Assembly (NCBI GenBank): GCA_964638035.1
Contig: CAZWXD010000005.1
Location: 1 to 64,000, forward strand
Reading direction: 5' to 3'
Length of the DNA stretch: 64,000 nt
Source of the DNA: JAGGAG01 sp964638035
GTDB taxonomy: Bacteria; Gemmatimonadota; Gemmatimonadetes; Gemmatimonadales; GWC2-71-9
The notes beneath the pieces were generated by a model, which did no database searches, was not told the origin of the DNA, and worked only from the letters and a program-made list of their open reading frames with translations. A program made the translations under genes and the position numbers. Of this stretch, positions 39,222 to 48,690 are shown in pieces (position 1 is the first letter of the stretch; each line of letters opens with the position of its first letter).

Positions 39222-40358
39222 ATGCGACGGGTTGTGCTCGCCCTCCCCCTGGCCGTGCTGGTGGCCGCCTGCGTGCCCAGCGTGCGCCCACCTTCCCCGA
39301 CCGTCGCCGTCGCCGCGGGCGTCACGGTTCCTGCTGACCGGCTCCGGATCGAGGCGATCGAAGCGTCGCGACGGATGGCGGCGCGCATCGAGCGCACGGC
39401 CGAGGCCATCCAGGACAGCACGGATGACCAGGCGATATGGCGCCATGCACAGCATTGGAAGGTGAACGGCACCCTGGCCGTCCAGGATGCTGCCGTCCGG
39501 TTCGAGCCACTGGTGTCCCTCCTCGACCTCTACGCGCTGTCAGTGCAGCAGGAAGAGTTCTTCGCCCAGCCGCCGGGCGATACGCTGTTCGGCCCCTTCC
39601 AGGCCCAGGTGCAGGGCATGACGCGCGGTAGTCGCCGCGAGCTTCACGAGTTCCTGCTGAGCATCCTGCCTGCCGACCGCGAAGGCCGGCTGCTGGACTC
39701 CCTCGACGCCTGGGCCCGGCGGCACCCCCTCACCACGGCCCAGTTTGCGCGATACACGATCGAGGGATATGCCGCACAGTTGATCAACGTGGACGAGACC
39801 AGCATGTTCGCCGCCGTGGGAAGCATGGAGCAGACGGTTCGCACGCTCGACAGCCGGATGGCATTGTTGCAGCAGAGCATGGCCAAGCAGGTGCGCTGGC
39901 AGGCCGAGTTGCTCGGCCACGAGATGCTTCCGCCGGCAGACCGCGATTCCCTCGTCAGTCACATGGGGACGGCGGTCCGGTCACTGGCGGACGTGGCAGC
40001 CACGATGGACGCGGTGCCGGGCCTGGTCACGTCGGAGCGGATCGCCGTGCTGGAAGCGCTGGGTCGCGAGCGCCAACTCGTGATGGCGGGGCTGGCGTCG
40101 GAGCGACTGGCCATCACGGCGGCGCTCGCGAACGGGCGGGATTCGATCCTGCAGGCGGTGGATTCCCAGCGGCGGGCCTTCCTTCGGGACGCCGAGGAGG
40201 CGACGCTCCGCATCAAGGCGGCCACCTTTGCCGAGCTGGACCGGTCGATCGACCGGGCCATCCGCAAGGCAGCGCTCTTCCTTGTGCTCCCGATCCTGCT
40301 GGGGATCGGGCTCCTCATCCTGGCACTCGCCTGGATCCTTCGACCGCGCGCCCCCTGA
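39222..40358 (+). CDS. Lipoprotein with helical periplasmic domain and C-terminal TM helix
   Basis: A 378-residue protein of unknown function. The N-terminus is a lipoprotein signal (LAVLVAAC). The body is almost wholly helical with heptad-like stretches (about 200-330, for example RTLDSRMALLQQSMAKQVRWQAELL), and a single TM helix (about 350-372) ends the protein. That arrangement suggests a coiled-coil spanning between lipid anchor and membrane. ATG 39222 has CGGAG upstream. The 222 bases between it and tRNA-Asn hold no gene that I can see. Confidence 0.75.
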   Translation: MRRVVLALPLAVLVAACVPSVRPPSPTVAVAAGVTVPADRLRIEAIEASRRMAARIERTAEAIQDSTDDQAIWRHAQHWKVNGTLAVQDAAVRFEPLVSLLDLYALSVQQEEFFAQPPGDTLFGPFQAQVQGMTRGSRRELHEFLLSILPADREGRLLDSLDAWARRHPLTTAQFARYTIEGYAAQLINVDETSMFAAVGSMEQTVRTLDSRMALLQQSMAKQVRWQAELLGHEMLPPADRDSLVSHMGTAVRSLADVAATMDAVPGLVTSERIAVLEALGRERQLVMAGLASERLAITAALANGRDSILQAVDSQRRAFLRDAEEATLRIKAATFAELDRSIDRAIRKAALFLVLPILLGIGLLILALAWILRPRAP

Positions 40359-40376
40359 ACCGCGGGTAGCGTCGGG

Positions 40377-42488
40377 TCAGCGCCGCGCGAGTGCGGCGCC
40401 TGCCTGGTCGAGTTCCTGCGCCGCTCCCTCGATGCGACGCGCGAGGTCGTCCACCTCCCGGCGGACCCTTGCGGCGTCACCATCCGCCAGGGCCTCAGCC
40501 ACCGATGGCAACGCCACGTTGGCATAGCCGTTGTCGCGGTCCGCCGCAAAGACCAGGTTGCGGTACCACGGCCGGTTAGCGAGCCCTTCGGGGCGGGTCA
40601 GGGCGCGCTCCACCGCGCGCAGGTGCGCATTGGCAGCGACAACGCTGCCCGGTGGCGCCGAGGCCACCCTGGCGTCACGCGCCTTCGCCCAGGCTCGCGC
40701 GGAGGCGTCGAGGCGTGCGATGGCCTTCAGGAGCACCTTGCTGCTGCCCGCGTCGAGCGTCGGGCCACGTTGGTCGGCGGAGAGGCTGGCCACCTGCGCC
40801 CGGAGGTGGCCGGCGTACGCCACATAGTCGAAGGGCGGCACGGCCGCGTTGGCCATCCGCGCCAAGAAGAGGGCACTGAGGGCACCGGCCGCCGCATGCG
40901 CCGCGAAGCTGGTATCGCCGAACTGCCGCATCCAGTCGAACGAGTCGTACGCGCTGTGGTACACGCCATAGGGGCCACCGAAGCCGAAGCCGGCGGACGG
41001 GATCCCCAGGTGGTTGTAGAACCCGGCAAAGTCGCTGCCCCCGCCGAGGTCACCCAGGCGCACGTCGACCCCGCGCGCCGGATGGGTGCGGCGACGCCAG
41101 GCGTCGTACACCGTGCCGGTGTCGTCGGGCTGGCGAACGAGGCGGGTGAGCTCGCGGAGCAGGGGATGCAGCGATGCGGTCCCGCTGCCGCTGAAACTGG
41201 TGCCTGCCGCGGACACATCGAGGTTGAGGTACGCCACGGCGTTGGCCGCCAGCACGTCGGCGTTGGCCTCGACCCACTCCGACGAGCCGATGATGCCCCA
41301 TTCCTCGGCGTCCCACGTCGCGAAGACGAGGGTCCGCGCCGGGCGATGGCCGGCACGCGCGGCGTCGCCCAGGAGCCGGGCCGCCTCGAGGATGGACGCC
41401 ACACCACTCACGTTGTCCACGGCCCCTGGCCCCCAGGCATCACGATGGCCGCCGACGATGACCGTTTCGTCGGGCCAGGTTGTGCCACGCAGGGTGCCGA
41501 AGGTGTTGGTCACGCGCTTCCAGCGCCGGGCCACCGGCTCGAGCCAGACGCCCACTCGCACGCGCACGTTGTCGTTTCCCACATGGTAGCGGAAGGGGAG
41601 CCCCCCCTGCCATCCGCGGGGTGCGCCGGGCCCGCGCATCGGGCGGAGGATGAGGTCCGCGTTGCCGTACCCGATCGGGATGGCCGGGATCGTCGCCAGG
41701 TGCATCTCACCCGGGGCGAGGCGCCGGGCGCCCGGCAGGGAGGGCCAGTCGGGTGACCCGGGATCGGCCCCGGTCAGCGGGCGCACGCTCCCGCGCTGCA
41801 CGGCGAAGGGCGGGCGCATCGGGCCTTCAGGGTAGATGTCGCCCACGGCATAGCCGTCGTCGGCCGGGTCGGAGTAGATGAGGATCGCAACCGCCCCGTG
41901 CGCCTCAGCCTCACGCACCTTGATGCCGCGGTAGCTCCGCCCATAGCGCGCGATCACCACCTTGCCTCGCACCGACACGCCGAGGGAGTCGAGCACGGCG
42001 TAGTCGTCGGGGAGGCCGTAGTTCACATAGACCACCGGCGCCGTGGCATCGCCTTCACCACCCAGGCCTGCCATCGCGGGCCAGATGGCCACCTGCGACA
42101 CGCTGTCTCCCGGCAGGGGCGGCTCATCCAGCGAGAGCCGCTGTGGACGCGGCCCCACGATCTCGACCACGCTGGAATCGAGGAAGGGGAGGTAGACCTC
42201 GAGGTCGGCCCGGGAGGTGTCGAGCCCGTACGAGGCCATCTGCTCGAGTACGTATCGCGCGGTCGCCTGCTGCTCCGGGGTGCCGGCCACGTGGGGTCGC
42301 CGGGTCAGCGCATGGCTGTGCGCCCGGGCACGTGCGGGATCGGCCGCCGTGGCGAGTCGCTGCTCGAGGCTGCGCTGGGCGACGGATGTCGCGGGGGTGT
42401 ACCCCGGCAGGCCCTGTGCGATCGCGGGCCGCGGGGTCAGGAACGCCAGTGCGGAGAAGCCGAACAGTGTCGGGAGCATGCGGCTCAT
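40377..42488 (-). CDS. Secreted M28-family metallopeptidase (glutamate carboxypeptidase II-like)
   Basis: A 703-residue protein with a signal peptide (cut after AIA). Domains: a protease-associated insertion (about 130-260; KVVIARYGRSYRGIKVREAEAHGAVAILIYSDP), the zinc peptidase core with GGHRDAWGPGAVDN and ATWDAEEWGIIGS (metal ligands and catalytic Glu), and a C-terminal helical dimerisation domain like that of transferrin receptor. It removes amino acids from peptides in the periplasm. It follows the GNAT gene with a 4-base overlap, which supports ATG 42488. Confidence 0.93.
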   Translation of the reverse strand: MSRMLPTLFGFSALAFLTPRPAIAQGLPGYTPATSVAQRSLEQRLATAADPARARAHSHALTRRPHVAGTPEQQATARYVLEQMASYGLDTSRADLEVYLPFLDSSVVEIVGPRPQRLSLDEPPLPGDSVSQVAIWPAMAGLGGEGDATAPVVYVNYGLPDDYAVLDSLGVSVRGKVVIARYGRSYRGIKVREAEAHGAVAILIYSDPADDGYAVGDIYPEGPMRPPFAVQRGSVRPLTGADPGSPDWPSLPGARRLAPGEMHLATIPAIPIGYGNADLILRPMRGPGAPRGWQGGLPFRYHVGNDNVRVRVGVWLEPVARRWKRVTNTFGTLRGTTWPDETVIVGGHRDAWGPGAVDNVSGVASILEAARLLGDAARAGHRPARTLVFATWDAEEWGIIGSSEWVEANADVLAANAVAYLNLDVSAAGTSFSGSGTASLHPLLRELTRLVRQPDDTGTVYDAWRRRTHPARGVDVRLGDLGGGSDFAGFYNHLGIPSAGFGFGGPYGVYHSAYDSFDWMRQFGDTSFAAHAAAGALSALFLARMANAAVPPFDYVAYAGHLRAQVASLSADQRGPTLDAGSSKVLLKAIARLDASARAWAKARDARVASAPPGSVVAANAHLRAVERALTRPEGLANRPWYRNLVFAADRDNGYANVALPSVAEALADGDAARVRREVDDLARRIEGAAQELDQAGAALARR

Positions 42489-42970
42489 GCGCCAAGGTCC
42501 TTCTGGTAGTACATGGTTTCAGGGCGGTACCCGAGGTGTTCGTAGAGGCCGCGGGCACGGTGGTTCTGGAACCACACGGCGAGCCGGAGGTGACGGTAGC
42601 CCCGTGCCCGGGCCCAGCGCTCGACGTCCTGCATCAGGGACCCGGCCACGCCCTGCCCGCGCGTGCGCGGCGCCACGGCGAGGTCCTCGAGGTAGGCGTG
42701 CTCCTCGCCGGTGAAGTAGTCGCGGTGGGTCACCACATAGGCGAACCCGGCAATGCCACCCTCGTGCTCGGCGACGACGAGGCGCTGGTCGGGCGGCGTT
42801 CCGGCAAGCGCAGCCTCCAGCATCGGCTGGTCGGCCCGGCGGATGTCGTCCGCGCTCCGCCAGGGGGGGACGTCGAAGTCCGCCAGCTCATGGGTGAGTG
42901 CAAGGATGGCCGCGGTATCGGCAGGCGTGGCGGGCCTGAGCCGCGTGCTGAGGCCAGGCAGGCGGCTCAA
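42485..42970 (-). CDS. GNAT-family N-acetyltransferase
   Basis: A 161-residue acetyltransferase. The core motif A is AYLEDLAVAPRTRGQGVAGSL, followed by NHRARGLYEHLGYRPE. The arrangement resembles diamine (SAT-like) acetyltransferases. The substrate is unknown. It sits between the SIMPL-domain and peptidase genes with 4-base overlaps on both sides. Confidence 0.9.
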   Translation of the reverse strand: MSRLPGLSTRLRPATPADTAAILALTHELADFDVPPWRSADDIRRADQPMLEAALAGTPPDQRLVVAEHEGGIAGFAYVVTHRDYFTGEEHAYLEDLAVAPRTRGQGVAGSLMQDVERWARARGYRHLRLAVWFQNHRARGLYEHLGYRPETMYYQKDLGA

Positions 42971-43707
42971 TTCTCCAGGGCGAAGGTGACGCGCACCACG
43001 GCCGTGATGTCCTTGTCCACGGCACTGACGTCATTCATGCCGTAGTCGGAAATCTCGGTGCTGTTGCGCGGCGTGACCTGGAAGACCCCCTGGCGCACCG
43101 TTCGGATGCGGCCGATCCTGCCCCCGGTGCGCTCGGCGATCTGCTGGGCCCGAACACGGGCATCTTCAGTGGCGTCACCCAGCATCGCGATGCGGAGGTC
43201 GGCCAGCCGGGTGAAGTAGTACTCGGGCGCCTGCGGACTCACCGGGACACCAGCGGTCAGGAGCGAGCCGGCCGCCTGGCTCAGTGCGGTGATGGCGGCG
43301 ATGTCCGTGGAGGTGACGGAGATGCGCTGGGAGAGGCGGTACCCCACCACCCGGTTCGATTCCTCGCCCGTGGGCCGGGACTCCCGGATGGCATAGCTGC
43401 TGATGGCCGAGGCTTCGACCAGCGAGTCGGCGAAGCCGCGCTGGCGGATGAACTGCCGGACCTTCTCCGCCGCCCGGTCAAGGTCGGCTGCCGCCTCCGG
43501 CAGGCTGGCGCGCTGGGCCTCGACATTGCCGCGCCAGAGGGCAAGGTCGCTGGTGATGGGACGGCGCGCCGATCCCGTCACCACGATCTCGTCGCCCGCC
43601 ATGCGCAGTCGCTCGACGGCGCGGCTGCCGACCAGGGCGGCGAGGACAATGGCCAGGCCCAGCACGGCGGCGCTCCACAAGAGGTCATTCCGGTTCCGCT
43701 GCTCCAC
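42967..43707 (-). CDS. SIMPL-domain (DUF541) protein
   Basis: A 246-residue protein with one N-terminal TM helix (about 10-28) and a periplasmic SIMPL/DUF541 domain (ITSDLALWRGNVEAQ; GYRLSQRISVTSTDIA; ARVRAQQIAERTGGRIGRI). The family is of uncertain function and often linked to envelope stress. The start is GTG 43707, with AAGGGAG upstream. A longer frame to 43920 would run into the kinase gene and is rejected. Confidence 0.82.
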   Translation of the reverse strand: MEQRNRNDLLWSAAVLGLAIVLAALVGSRAVERLRMAGDEIVVTGSARRPITSDLALWRGNVEAQRASLPEAAADLDRAAEKVRQFIRQRGFADSLVEASAISSYAIRESRPTGEESNRVVGYRLSQRISVTSTDIAAITALSQAAGSLLTAGVPVSPQAPEYYFTRLADLRIAMLGDATEDARVRAQQIAERTGGRIGRIRTVRQGVFQVTPRNSTEISDYGMNDVSAVDKDITAVVRVTFALEN

Positions 43708-43771
43708 CTGCGCTCCCTTTCCCGGGTGACCCTCAATAGTATCCAGTCTTTCCTCCTTCAACGGAAGAACC

Positions 43772-45883
43772 TTGCGGACTCGGTGGCGGGTGTGGACCCT
43801 CTGGGGCATCGGCGCCCTGAGCCTGGCCGCAGTGGCGCTCTGGGCCCGGAGCGTCGCCGAGGGGATCTTCCGCGACCGCGCCGAGGAGAAGCTGCGTGTG
43901 GTCCTGCACGCCCAGGCCACGGCGATGACGGCGTGGTTTCAGAGCCAGGGGAAGCTGCTGCAATGGATGTCCGCGGAACCGCGGCTCCGGCAGGCAGCGC
44001 TCGAGGCATACGTGCAGCGGGGCGCCTCGCCTGCCGTGCTGCGCGCCCTGCCGGAGCGCCAGGCGGCGGTGGCCCTTGTCACCCCGATCCTCGCGAGCCA
44101 TGGGCTCGAAAACTTCGCCTTCACCGACACCTCGGGCCGGATCCTGCTGTCGAGCGACCCCCTGATCGTCGGGGACACCACCACCGCGTACGCCCCCGAT
44201 GTTCGCCGGGCACTCCTGGCCGGCCGCTCCCTCGCGGTGCCGCCAATGACCTACCGGCGGAAGCTTCCCGGTGGGCAGGTGGATCGCGCCGAACGCGTGG
44301 GGTTCCTGCTCGCCACCCCCGTGCGGGGCACGGGACGGGACTCCGATCGCGTCATCGGCTGGATGGACGTCCTGGTGGATGCAGATGCGCAGTTGTATCC
44401 CCTGCTGGCCATCGGGCGGTTCGGGGAGACGGGTGAGACCTTTGCGATCGACCAGGCCGGGTACCTGGTGTCCCCCAGCCGGTTCGAGCCCGAACTCAGG
44501 AAGGTCGGGCTGCTCCAGCGGGACACCTCGGTCCACTCACCGCTCGGACTCAGGGTGCGTGATCCGGGAGGAGACCTGTCCAGGGGGTTCCAGCCTCCCG
44601 CCGATCCGGGCACCTGGAAGCCCACCCGCGCCGCGGCCGCAGCGATACAGGGTGACACCGGCGTGGGCGTGGCGCGCTACCGCAGTTACCGCGGGCGCGA
44701 GGTCATCGGTGCCTGGCAATGGCTCCCCCACTTCGGCATCGTGCTCGCCACGGAGCAGGAGTTCGCCGAGTTGTACCAGCCGATGGCCGCGATGCGCCGG
44801 CTGCTGTGGCTGCTCCTCGGCCTCCTGACGCTGACGGCCATCCTGCTGGGCTTCGGGGGGGTGCACTTGCGGCGCGCGGCAGGCCAGGCGCGCATCGGCC
44901 GACGGCTGGGCCAGTACACCCTGGAGCGCATGATCGGTGAGGGCGCCATGGGTGCCGTGTACCGTGCGCGCCATGCGCTGCTCCGCCGCCCCACGGCGGT
45001 CAAGCTCCTGCGCCCGGATCGCAACACGCCCCAGGCCCTCCGTCGCTTCAAGAGGGAAGTGGAGGCCACCAGCCAGCTGGTGCACCCGAACACGATCACC
45101 ATCTTCGACTACGGCCACGCGCCGGACGGCACCTTCTACTACGCCATGGAGTTGCTGCGCGGGCTCACCCTGGATGCCGTGGTGGCGCGGTTTGGCCCGA
45201 TGCCGGAGAACCGGGTGGCGCACATCCTCCGCCAGGCTTGCGGGTCGCTGGCCGAGGCGCATGAGGCGGGCCTGGTGCACCGCGACATCAAGCCGCAGAA
45301 CCTCATGCTCTGCCACCGGGGCGGCGTGCCGGACATGGTCAAGGTGCTCGACTTCGGCCTGGTCAAGCACAGCCAGCGCGAAGAGGACCCGCGCCTGACC
45401 CGCGACGGCGCGTCGGTCGGGACACCCCTCTACATGTCGCCCGAGATTGCCTCCATTTCGGCGGAATCCGACGCGCGCGCGGACATCTACTCGCTGGGCG
45501 TGGTGGCCTACTACCTCCTCACGGGCGAGCAGCCCTTCGAGGGCACCAACGCGCGCGAGGTGATGCGGCGCCACGTGGAGGAGCGGCCCGTCCCGCCGTC
45601 CGAGCGGCTGGGGCGGCCCCTGCACCAGAACCTCGAGGCCACGGTGATGCGGTGCCTGGCCAAGGCTCCCGACGCCCGGCCGCAGTCAGCCCGCGAGCTG
45701 GAGACGATGCTGGCCGACGTGATCATCCCGAGCCTGGATCACTGGACCGAGGCAGATGCTGACGCCTGGTGGCGGGCCAACCTGCCCGACCTCATCGGCC
45801 CAGGGACCGAACTGGCCAGCGACGACGCGCCCGCCACCCTCACCGTGGACGTGCAGAGCCGCGTCACCCCGACGGGCCCGTGA
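43772..45883 (+). CDS. Receptor-like Ser/Thr protein kinase with extracytoplasmic sensor
   Basis: A 703-residue kinase. TM1 (about 7-24) and TM2 (about 345-367) flank a roughly 315-residue periplasmic double-Cache-like sensor (FAFTDTSGRILLSSDPL; GETFAIDQAGYLVSPSRF). The cytoplasmic C-terminal kinase domain (about 385-655) has the P loop IGEGAMGAVYRARH, AVKLL, the catalytic loop HRDIKPQN (about 504) and DFGLVKHS, SPEI. This order is opposite to PknB-type kinases, where the kinase is N-terminal. The TTG start at 43772 is supported by GGAAG. It overlaps the antiporter gene in GTGA. Confidence 0.9.
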   Translation: MRTRWRVWTLWGIGALSLAAVALWARSVAEGIFRDRAEEKLRVVLHAQATAMTAWFQSQGKLLQWMSAEPRLRQAALEAYVQRGASPAVLRALPERQAAVALVTPILASHGLENFAFTDTSGRILLSSDPLIVGDTTTAYAPDVRRALLAGRSLAVPPMTYRRKLPGGQVDRAERVGFLLATPVRGTGRDSDRVIGWMDVLVDADAQLYPLLAIGRFGETGETFAIDQAGYLVSPSRFEPELRKVGLLQRDTSVHSPLGLRVRDPGGDLSRGFQPPADPGTWKPTRAAAAAIQGDTGVGVARYRSYRGREVIGAWQWLPHFGIVLATEQEFAELYQPMAAMRRLLWLLLGLLTLTAILLGFGGVHLRRAAGQARIGRRLGQYTLERMIGEGAMGAVYRARHALLRRPTAVKLLRPDRNTPQALRRFKREVEATSQLVHPNTITIFDYGHAPDGTFYYAMELLRGLTLDAVVARFGPMPENRVAHILRQACGSLAEAHEAGLVHRDIKPQNLMLCHRGGVPDMVKVLDFGLVKHSQREEDPRLTRDGASVGTPLYMSPEIASISAESDARADIYSLGVVAYYLLTGEQPFEGTNAREVMRRHVEERPVPPSERLGRPLHQNLEATVMRCLAKAPDARPQSARELETMLADVIIPSLDHWTEADADAWWRANLPDLIGPGTELASDDAPATLTVDVQSRVTPTGP

Positions 45884-47922
45884 CGTCGGGCCATTTCCTG
45901 CGCGACCTGGCCCTCGTCCTCGGTACGGCGGGCGTCACCACCATCATCTGCCAGCTGGTCCGCCTTCCCGTGGTGCTTGGCTACCTCGTGGCCGGGATCC
46001 TGATCGGGCCGCATACCCCGTTTCCCATCTTTGCCGACATCGAGACCACCAGCCAGCTCGCCGAGCTGGGCGTGATCCTGCTGATGTTCTCGCTCGGCCT
46101 CGAGTTCAACCTGCGCACCCTGGCCCGGCTCGCGCCGACCGCGGGGGTCGTGACGCTGGTGCAGGTCGGGCTCACATTCGCGCTGGGCTACCAGGCGGGG
46201 GCCCTGCTCGGGCTCGACCCGGCCGCAGCACTCCTGGGCGGCGCCATCGTGTCCATCTCCAGCACCATGATCGTGGCGCACGCCTTCCAGGACATCCGCG
46301 TGGACCCGGCCGTACGGGAGCTGGTAGTGGGGGTGCTGATCTTCGAGGACCTCGTCGCCATCCTCATGCTCGCGGCGGTGGCCACCTTTGCGGCCGACGG
46401 CGGCCCCAGTCAGTCAGTGGTCCTCGGCACGGCCGGGCGACTCCTGCTCTTCGTGGTCGGGCTCGCCGGCGCGGGTGTCGTCGTGCTGCCGCGCCTCTTC
46501 CGGCGGCTGGTGGCCCTCCGGCGCAAGGAAACCACGCTGGTGGTGAGCGTCGGCTTCTGTTTCCTCCTGGCGCTGCTGGCCGAGTCGCAGGGACTCTCGG
46601 TGGCGCTGGGCGCCTTCCTGGCTGGGGGCCTGATCTCCGAGGCGGGGATCACCCGGCACGTCGAGCCGCTCGTCGAGCCGCTGCGCGACCTGTTCACCGG
46701 GCTCTTCTTCGTGTCCATCGGCATGCTGTTCGACCCTGGCGCGGCATGGGGCGAGGCGCCCCTGGTGCTGGTCCTCGTGCTGGTGGTGATCGTCGGCAAG
46801 GCCGTGGGCGTGGCGGTGGGCGCCTTCATGGCCGGCGAATCGGTGCGCACCTCGGTGCATGCCGGGTTGAGCCTGGCGCAGATCGGCGAGTTCTCGTTCG
46901 TGCTCGCCACGGCAGGGGCGAGCCTGAGCGCCGGCAGCCCGCGGCTCTTCAACGTCGCGGTGGCCGTGGCGATCGTGACCTCGTTCCTGACACCCTTCCT
47001 GATGCGGCGTGCCGAAGCCATGGCCCTGCGATTCGATGCCTGGCTCCCGCGCCCACTGCAGAACGTGGTCTCGCTCTACGGTTCCTGGATCGAGCTCCTG
47101 CGGCAGCCGCGGGCAGACTCCGCGGGCCGTCGCCTGTGGCGGCGGGTGGGATGGCTGGCACTCAACACGGCCATGCTCCTGGCCGTCCTGATTGCCACCG
47201 CCATCAACCTCCCGTGGATGGTGGCCTGGCTCGGCGACGTTGCGGGCATCGGCCCGCGCCTGACCCGGACCCTGGCGCTGGCCGTGGCGACGGTGATTGG
47301 CCTGCCGTTCGCGATTGGCCTGGTGCGGGTGGCGCTCGGCCTCGCGACCCAGCTGGCCGAACGGGCGTTGCCGGTGCCGGCCCGGGGCGTGGACCAGGCC
47401 CGGGCTCCGCGGCAGACCCTCGCCAAGGCGCTGCAGGTCGCGATCGTGCTGGCGGTGGGGATCGTCATTGTTGCCGTTACCGGTCCCTTCCTGCCGCGCG
47501 CCACGCTGCCGATGGCGATCGTGGTGGTGCTGGTCTTCATGGGGGTGGGCTTCTGGCGCTCCGCCACCGACCTGCAGGGACACCTGCGTGCCGGCGCCGA
47601 GGTGGCGGCCCACGTGCTGGCCGCCGGGCACCGGCGGCTCGATTCACCGGACGCGGCCCTGGCCCAGGTGGAGAAGCTCCTTCCGGGGATCGGGAGCCTG
47701 CACGCCGCCACGGTCGGTGCCAGTGACGCGGCCGCTGGCCGCACCCTGGGCGACCTCAACCTCCGCGGGCTCACGGGCGCCACCGTCGTGGCGATCTATC
47801 GGGGCAGCGAGCCGATCATCTATCCGTCTGGCGGTGAGCGCCTGGTGGCGGGAGACGTGCTGGCCCTCTCGGGCTCGCATGAGGCCGTCGAGGCAGCGGA
47901 ACGGGAACTGCACGGCGCGTAG
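45880..47922 (+). CDS. KefB-like cation:proton antiporter with C-terminal TrkA-C domain
   Basis: A 680-residue protein. The first ~380 residues form a CPA2-type Na+/H+-exchanger domain (GYLVAGILIGPHTPFP; ELGVILLMFSLGLEF; VALGAFLAGGLISE). Four further TM helices follow (about 425-560), and a TrkA-C (RCK-C) domain closes the protein (about 600-680). An RCK-N nucleotide-binding domain is absent. It starts at GTG 45880, overlapping the kinase gene, and the coupling suggests that kinase and antiporter act together. Confidence 0.88.
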   Translation: MTSGHFLRDLALVLGTAGVTTIICQLVRLPVVLGYLVAGILIGPHTPFPIFADIETTSQLAELGVILLMFSLGLEFNLRTLARLAPTAGVVTLVQVGLTFALGYQAGALLGLDPAAALLGGAIVSISSTMIVAHAFQDIRVDPAVRELVVGVLIFEDLVAILMLAAVATFAADGGPSQSVVLGTAGRLLLFVVGLAGAGVVVLPRLFRRLVALRRKETTLVVSVGFCFLLALLAESQGLSVALGAFLAGGLISEAGITRHVEPLVEPLRDLFTGLFFVSIGMLFDPGAAWGEAPLVLVLVLVVIVGKAVGVAVGAFMAGESVRTSVHAGLSLAQIGEFSFVLATAGASLSAGSPRLFNVAVAVAIVTSFLTPFLMRRAEAMALRFDAWLPRPLQNVVSLYGSWIELLRQPRADSAGRRLWRRVGWLALNTAMLLAVLIATAINLPWMVAWLGDVAGIGPRLTRTLALAVATVIGLPFAIGLVRVALGLATQLAERALPVPARGVDQARAPRQTLAKALQVAIVLAVGIVIVAVTGPFLPRATLPMAIVVVLVFMGVGFWRSATDLQGHLRAGAEVAAHVLAAGHRRLDSPDAALAQVEKLLPGIGSLHAATVGASDAAAGRTLGDLNLRGLTGATVVAIYRGSEPIIYPSGGERLVAGDVLALSGSHEAVEAAERELHGA

Positions 47923-47936
47923 CGCTCCCATGGTCC

Positions 47937-48587
47937 TCAGTCAGCATCCAGCACCCGCCACATGTACCAGCTCGCGACACTCCGGTAGGGGCGCCAGCGT
48001 TCCGCGTGCCGCGTGAGCGCCTCGGCCGTCGGCATGGTCCGCTTCCGGTAGAGCTTCTGGAATCCCTTGCGCACGCCAAGGTCGGCGGTCGGCAGTACGT
48101 CGGGTCGCCCCAGGCGGAACATCAGGAACATCTGCACTGTCCATGGCCCGATGCCCCGCACGGCAGTGAGGCGCTCGATGAGTTCCTCGTCGCCCAGCTC
48201 GCGGGCCTGGGCCAGCGTGGGCAGCTCACGCGCCTGGACGCGACGTGCCAGGTCGCGTACGGCAAGGGCCTTGGCGTTGGAGAGTCCCGCCGCGCGGAGG
48301 CGCGTGTGCCTGGTGGCGGCGAGCTCGGCCGGGGTGGGGAACCGCCTTGGGGCGTAGAGCGCACACACCCGGCCAAAGATGGTGGCTGCGGCCTTGCCCG
48401 AGAGCTGCTGGTAGACGATCGACTCGCAGAGGGCGTGGAAGAGGCCCTGGGTGTGGGCCACCTCGAGGCGGGCAGGCCGGTCGGGGCGCGCGGAGCGGCG
48501 GATGAACGCGGCGAGCTGCGGGTCGCGGGCGCCAAGGTGGGCCACGGCCTCATCCCAGTCGAAGGGCAACGGTCGCACGATGGTCAC
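47937..48587 (-). CDS. alkA: DNA-3-methyladenine glycosylase (AlkA-like)
   Basis: A 216-residue helix-hairpin-helix glycosylase. The motif LTAVRGIGPWTVQMFLMFRLGRPDVLPTADLG carries the HhH hairpin and the catalytic Asp in PTADLG. It removes alkylated purines as the first step of base excision repair. GTG 48587 is used; the frame is open to 48692, but that extension overlaps the promoter region of the divergent gene. Confidence 0.88.
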   Translation of the reverse strand: MTIVRPLPFDWDEAVAHLGARDPQLAAFIRRSARPDRPARLEVAHTQGLFHALCESIVYQQLSGKAAATIFGRVCALYAPRRFPTPAELAATRHTRLRAAGLSNAKALAVRDLARRVQARELPTLAQARELGDEELIERLTAVRGIGPWTVQMFLMFRLGRPDVLPTADLGVRKGFQKLYRKRTMPTAEALTRHAERWRPYRSVASWYMWRVLDAD

Positions 48588-48690
48588 CTTCGCGAAGGAA
48601 CACGTCCGCCCATGATCAACTCCCTCGCCACGCGGCGTGGCCTTACGTTCACGTGGACCCCGCACACGCCCACGACGAGGAGAAGGTAGC

